Shown here piece after piece: positions 13,833 through 16,044 of a stretch of DNA of 16,044 nt. The DNA is from Tissierellia bacterium (GTDB taxonomy: Bacteria; Bacillota; Clostridia; Tissierellales; Sedimentibacteraceae), in NCBI GenBank assembly GCA_028700795.1, contig JAQVRY010000031.1:1-16044 (forward strand). Reading direction: 5' to 3'. A model generated the notes under the pieces. The model had not been told where the DNA came from. It ran no database searches and saw only the letters and a list, made by a program, of their open reading frames with translations. The position numbers and the translations under genes were made by a program. How positions within the stretch are numbered: position 1 is the first letter of the stretch; the number at the start of each line of letters is the position of its first letter.

Positions 13833-14222
13833 CTAATCAGCTATGAAATCAATTTCACCTTCGTCATTGTCGTCTACAATTTTTATAATCATTCTGTTAG
13901 GAATACATACAATCATTTCGCCGTTTTTTGATATTTTGCCCTGATGTATGCAAATTTTATCGGGGCAGCTTGCCTCATGTATCCAAATTTGCCCACCTTC
14001 AATATGCATTATATTATAACCTGTTTCAGTTTCAATGTTAACTACATCTTTAAAATCATCGGTTAAAACATATTCTCCCGCCAACTGATTGTTTGAATAA
14101 ATATATGCTGTTTTACTATTGCTTATAACAGCATCTCGACCGCCATATAAAATAAAGAAAACACTAATAATCACTATAGCTGCAATAAGTCCAATATCAT
14201 ATTTGTTGATTTTCTTTTTCAT
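13833..14222 (-). CDS. NusG domain II-containing membrane-anchored protein
   Basis: This 129-residue protein has one N-terminal transmembrane helix (about 9-26) and an extracytoplasmic beta-rich domain of the NusG domain II type. The family motif ASCPDKIC with C86 and C91, HQGKIS, and IVCIPNR with C106 are present; the cysteines could bind metal or form a disulfide. The function is unknown. In many Clostridia the gene precedes the Gx-family gene, as here, and sometimes belongs to FMN- or membrane-export neighbourhoods. AAGGA precedes the ATG, and it is the first gene after the operon promoter. Confidence 0.87.
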   Translation of the reverse strand: MKKKINKYDIGLIAAIVIISVFFILYGGRDAVISNSKTAYIYSNNQLAGEYVLTDDFKDVVNIETETGYNIMHIEGGQIWIHEASCPDKICIHQGKISKNGEMIVCIPNRMIIKIVDDNDEGEIDFIAD

Positions 14223-14254
14223 AGTATTCCTTCATAATATTTAATAGATTATTT

Positions 14255-14283
14255 ATTTTATCATCAATTAGTTAATATTTCAA
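14255..14283 (-). promoter_or_regulatory. Promoter of the envelope operon
   Basis: On the minus strand TTGAAA (14278-14283) and TAAAAT (14255-14260) are 17 nt apart. The predicted start is about 25 nt upstream of the NusG-domain-II ATG. No other comparable promoter was seen in the following 9 kb of tightly packed genes. Confidence 0.7.
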
Positions 14284-14322
14284 TATTTTAAGAAAGTTTT
14301 AATAATTAAAATGCGAAAAAAA

Positions 14323-14440
14323 GTTACTGTTCACTCATACAATAATGAGTGTGCCAAGCCGCGTCATTCTGAGGGCTTTAGCCCGAAGAATCTCAGGTTT
14401 TAAATAATGAGATCCTTCGCTTCGCTCAGGATGACACCCC
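14323..14440 (+). mobile_element. Right-truncated copy of the MITE-like element
   Basis: It starts with the same 12-base end GTTACTGTTCAC (14323-14334), continues with a perfect 7-bp hairpin CACTCAT/ATGAGTG (14331-14350), then the core from GTCATTCTGAG (14362) to CTCAGGATGACACCC. The right-hand hairpin and inverted end found in the complete copy are missing, and no target duplication can be recognised. On the minus strand the left-end hairpin is followed, nine bases later, by seven T (14316-14322), so it might also help end transcription from the DUF4241 gene. Confidence 0.75.
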
Positions 14441-14458
14441 AACAAAATTTTTCTCATA

Positions 14459-15091
14459 CTAAGATTCTATTACCATAAAATCAGTTACAAGTCTTGAAAG
14501 TTTGTTGTTCTTATCAAAACCATAATAAGTTGGGAATGTTCCTTCATTCCAACCGCTGGCAAAAGCAATTATGTTCAGCCCTTTTTCTTCATCCATAATA
14601 ATATCTGCACAGGAGCTATCGCTTTGCATTACGGCATTCTTTACTCTTATTTCATAATCGTTTAATTCTTCTTCGCTCATTATATCAAGCATTTCCATCA
14701 CTTTTTCATCCATGAAACATCCAAGCCCATTTTCAACTTCATATCCCATAAATTCGTCATAACTGAAACCTTTCGCAGATTCGCCTTCCAATAATGCCAT
14801 TTCCCATTTAACAGGCACATTTTCATTAATTCGGAGCTCTGCAGCCACAGTTTGTTTCTTTCTTTTTTCAGCTTTTCCAACATATATATTTACAGTATAT
14901 GTTCCCTGTTTAACATGCTCTGAATAACATTCATCATCATACAATAATATCGGGTCTGTGGAAATTATTCTGCCGGACAACAATTTAAGTTTCCCTGCTT
15001 CAATCTTTATAATATTCATCCTGCCAAATTCAGAATCAACAATTTGTGTATTGCCGTTTGTAATACTAAGAACATCTAAGTTTATATACAT
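14459..15091 (-). CDS. DUF4241 domain-containing protein
   Basis: This 210-residue protein, with no signal peptide or membrane helix, is recognisable by the C-terminal block FPTYYGFDKNNKLSRLVTDF and by an N-terminal segment with ISTDPILLYD, where the family sets up a beta-sandwich. DUF4241 proteins have no established function; some occur in cell-interaction or polymorphic-toxin settings, but nothing nearby shows such a system. It lies 12 nt after nrdR with an AAGGTGA site and is probably cotranscribed. The truncated MITE begins 18 nt past its stop. Confidence 0.75.
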   Translation of the reverse strand: MYINLDVLSITNGNTQIVDSEFGRMNIIKIEAGKLKLLSGRIISTDPILLYDDECYSEHVKQGTYTVNIYVGKAEKRKKQTVAAELRINENVPVKWEMALLEGESAKGFSYDEFMGYEVENGLGCFMDEKVMEMLDIMSEEELNDYEIRVKNAVMQSDSSCADIIMDEEKGLNIIAFASGWNEGTFPTYYGFDKNNKLSRLVTDFMVIES

Positions 15092-15103
15092 GTTATCACC
15101 TTT

Positions 15104-15574
15104 TCACTTTTTTCTTTCGTTTAAAATTTTTGTTAATTCATCCATGAATGTATCAATATCTTTAAACTTCCTGTAAACTGATGCAAATCTTACATATGCC
15201 ACATCATCTACAGTTTGAAGTTCATTCATTACTAATTCTCCGATAACTTCAGTTGAAACTTCATTTTGAAATGTATTGTATAATTGTTTTTCAACCTTAT
15301 CTGCAATTTCTTCTATTTGCTCAAGGCTAACCGAACGTTTGTCACAAGCACGGATAAGACCGTTTATTATTTTATCTCTGTTATAACCCTGCCTTGTGCC
15401 ATCTCTTTTAATTACCACTATTTGAGTTTCTTCTATTTTTTCGTATGTTGTAAAACGATGTCCGCATTCCATGCATTCCCTTCGACGTCTAATTTTAAAC
15501 CCATCATCGGCTGGCCTTGTATCTAAAACCTTACTTTCAGTATAATTACACTTTGGACATCTCATAAATTTCAT
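15104..15574 (-). CDS. nrdR: Transcriptional repressor NrdR
   Basis: NrdR represses ribonucleotide reductase genes in response to the ATP/dATP balance. The 156-residue protein has a zinc ribbon with C6, C9, C34 and C37, the family block RRRRECMECGHRFTTYE, and an ATP-cone domain from about 49 to 139. Length is normal. The ATG at 15574 lies only 3 nt after AGGAGG (long G-run); a second ATG at 15565 would give the common MRCPKC start at 12 nt, so the exact start is uncertain by three residues. It is 8 nt downstream of the thioesterase gene. No nrd operon is in view to be a local target. Confidence 0.96.
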   Translation of the reverse strand: MKFMRCPKCNYTESKVLDTRPADDGFKIRRRRECMECGHRFTTYEKIEETQIVVIKRDGTRQGYNRDKIINGLIRACDKRSVSLEQIEEIADKVEKQLYNTFQNEVSTEVIGELVMNELQTVDDVAYVRFASVYRKFKDIDTFMDELTKILNERKK

Positions 15575-15582
15575 CCCCCTCC

Positions 15583-15966
15583 TTATTTTAACTTACTCAT
15601 GAATTTCTCATCATCAATAACAAATCTTTCGTGGGTACCTTCTCCTATTTTCTTATCTTCATCATAAGCTGTTACTTTAAAAACCAATCTCTTTCTGTCT
15701 ATTTCTATAAGCTCTGCTTCTGCCCACACCTTTTTGCCGACTTTTGTAGCACTCATATGCTTTATATTAACTAATGTTCCAACAGTTGAACAGCCCTTTG
15801 GTAAAAACCCTTTTACAGCATTCATGGAAGCTGCTTCCATTAGCCCAATCATCATCGGAGTTGCAAAGACTTCAGCAGCGCCGCTGCCAAAAACTTTTGC
15901 AGTATCATCTATTGTAACAGTTTTTTCTTCCTTGTATTTTAACCCAACTGATAAATTTAATTCCAT
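15583..15966 (-). CDS. FlK-like hotdog-fold acyl-CoA thioesterase
   Basis: This 127-residue single hotdog domain resembles FlK, the fluoroacetyl-CoA thioesterase. T36, E44 and H70 fall in the same relative spacing as FlK's catalytic triad Thr42, Glu50 and His76. The surrounding ATPMMIGLMEAAS and STVGTLVNIKHMSAT blocks are typical of the family. The physiological substrate is unknown in most Firmicutes; a housekeeping short-chain acyl-CoA hydrolase is more likely than fluoroacetate resistance. I chose ATG 15966 because GGAGG lies 5 nt upstream; a longer frame to 16038 has no such site and would cross the putative promoter. Confidence 0.85.
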   Translation of the reverse strand: MELNLSVGLKYKEEKTVTIDDTAKVFGSGAAEVFATPMMIGLMEAASMNAVKGFLPKGCSTVGTLVNIKHMSATKVGKKVWAEAELIEIDRKRLVFKVTAYDEDKKIGEGTHERFVIDDEKFMSKLK

Positions 15967-15993
15967 ATTTACCTCCACAACTGTTCCTATTGT

Positions 15994-16022
15994 ATTATAC
16001 AATAAAATATAAAATAATAAAA
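15994..16022 (-). promoter_or_regulatory. Putative promoter of thioesterase-nrdR-DUF4241 cluster
   Basis: On the minus strand TATAAT (15994-15999) is preceded at 17 nt by TTTTAT (16017-16022), a weak -35. It lies 28 nt before the thioesterase ATG and directly after a terminator, which favours a real transcription start here. Confidence 0.45.
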
Positions 16023-16044
16023 GAGGTTTTGAAATCAAAACCTC
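16011..16044 (-). terminator. Rho-independent terminator of an off-window gene
   Basis: A perfect 10-bp stem (16023-16032 with 16035-16044) and a 2-nt loop are followed on the minus strand by TTTTATTATTTT. It would end a minus-strand gene that lies beyond the right edge. Confidence 0.7.

Noticed and set aside
1..16044. CRISPR array, phage or defence island
   Set aside because: No regularly spaced repeats, cas-like, integrase or phage structural genes are present; nearly all genes are housekeeping envelope or regulatory genes with coherent operon spacing.

Overview
The window is low-G+C DNA typical of an anaerobic, probably spore-forming member of the Clostridia (Firmicutes). The inference rests on an [FeFe]-hydrogenase-like protein, SpoIVFA/SpoIVFB-like proteins, GGAGG-type ribosome binding sites, and the Firmicute gene order maf-radC-mreBCD-min-spoIVF. 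I cannot name a genus from the sequence. Almost every gene is on the minus strand, so transcription runs from high to low coordinates.

Right end (about 14.46-16.04 kb): a terminator from an off-window gene precedes a tight cluster of a FlK-like hotdog thioesterase, nrdR (ribonucleotide reductase repressor) and a DUF4241 protein. The cluster ends at a truncated copy of a small repeat element (14323-14440).

Centre (about 3.2-14.28 kb): a good promoter (TTGAAA-17-TAAAAT, 14255-14283) drives a long cell-envelope operon. Its order is NusG-domain-II protein, Gx-family prenyl-synthase component I/transporter, DUF4321 protein, maf, radC, mreB, mreC, mreD, a very large PBP2 and an aberrant MinD-like ATPase. 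It then passes a terminator and candidate structured RNA before an M23 (SpoIVFA-like) protein, an M50 (SpoIVFB-like) protease and a GNAT acetyltransferase. MreBCD and PBP2 form the lateral-wall elongation machinery. The M23/M50 pair corresponds to the sporulation intramembrane-protease module that sits at the same place in Bacillus. minC, minE and rodA are absent from the positions where related operons often carry them.

Left-centre (2.41-3.23 kb) is mostly non-coding and holds the mobile and RNA features. They are a 158-bp MITE with 12-bp terminal inverted repeats and a perfect 8-bp target duplication, a tRNA-Leu(GAG) with its own promoter and terminator, an 18-bp remnant of the MITE end, a 32-codon membrane-peptide ORF with a strong ribosome binding site, and a perfect 26-bp palindrome.

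Left end (1-2.47 kb): a promoter (TTGTAA-17-TATAAT) drives phzF-like, DRTGG-domain, anti-sigma-like ATPase and [FeFe]-hydrogenase-like genes with tiny gaps or overlaps. The last gene is cut by the window edge. The hydrogenase-like protein keeps the ferredoxin-type Cys clusters but lacks the usual proton-transfer Cys, suggesting a sensory rather than a bulk hydrogen-producing enzyme.

The least expected items are the complete MITE and its scattered relatives, the candidate RNA between the minD-like and M23 genes, the acidic insertion in MreB, and the MinC-less aberrant MinD.
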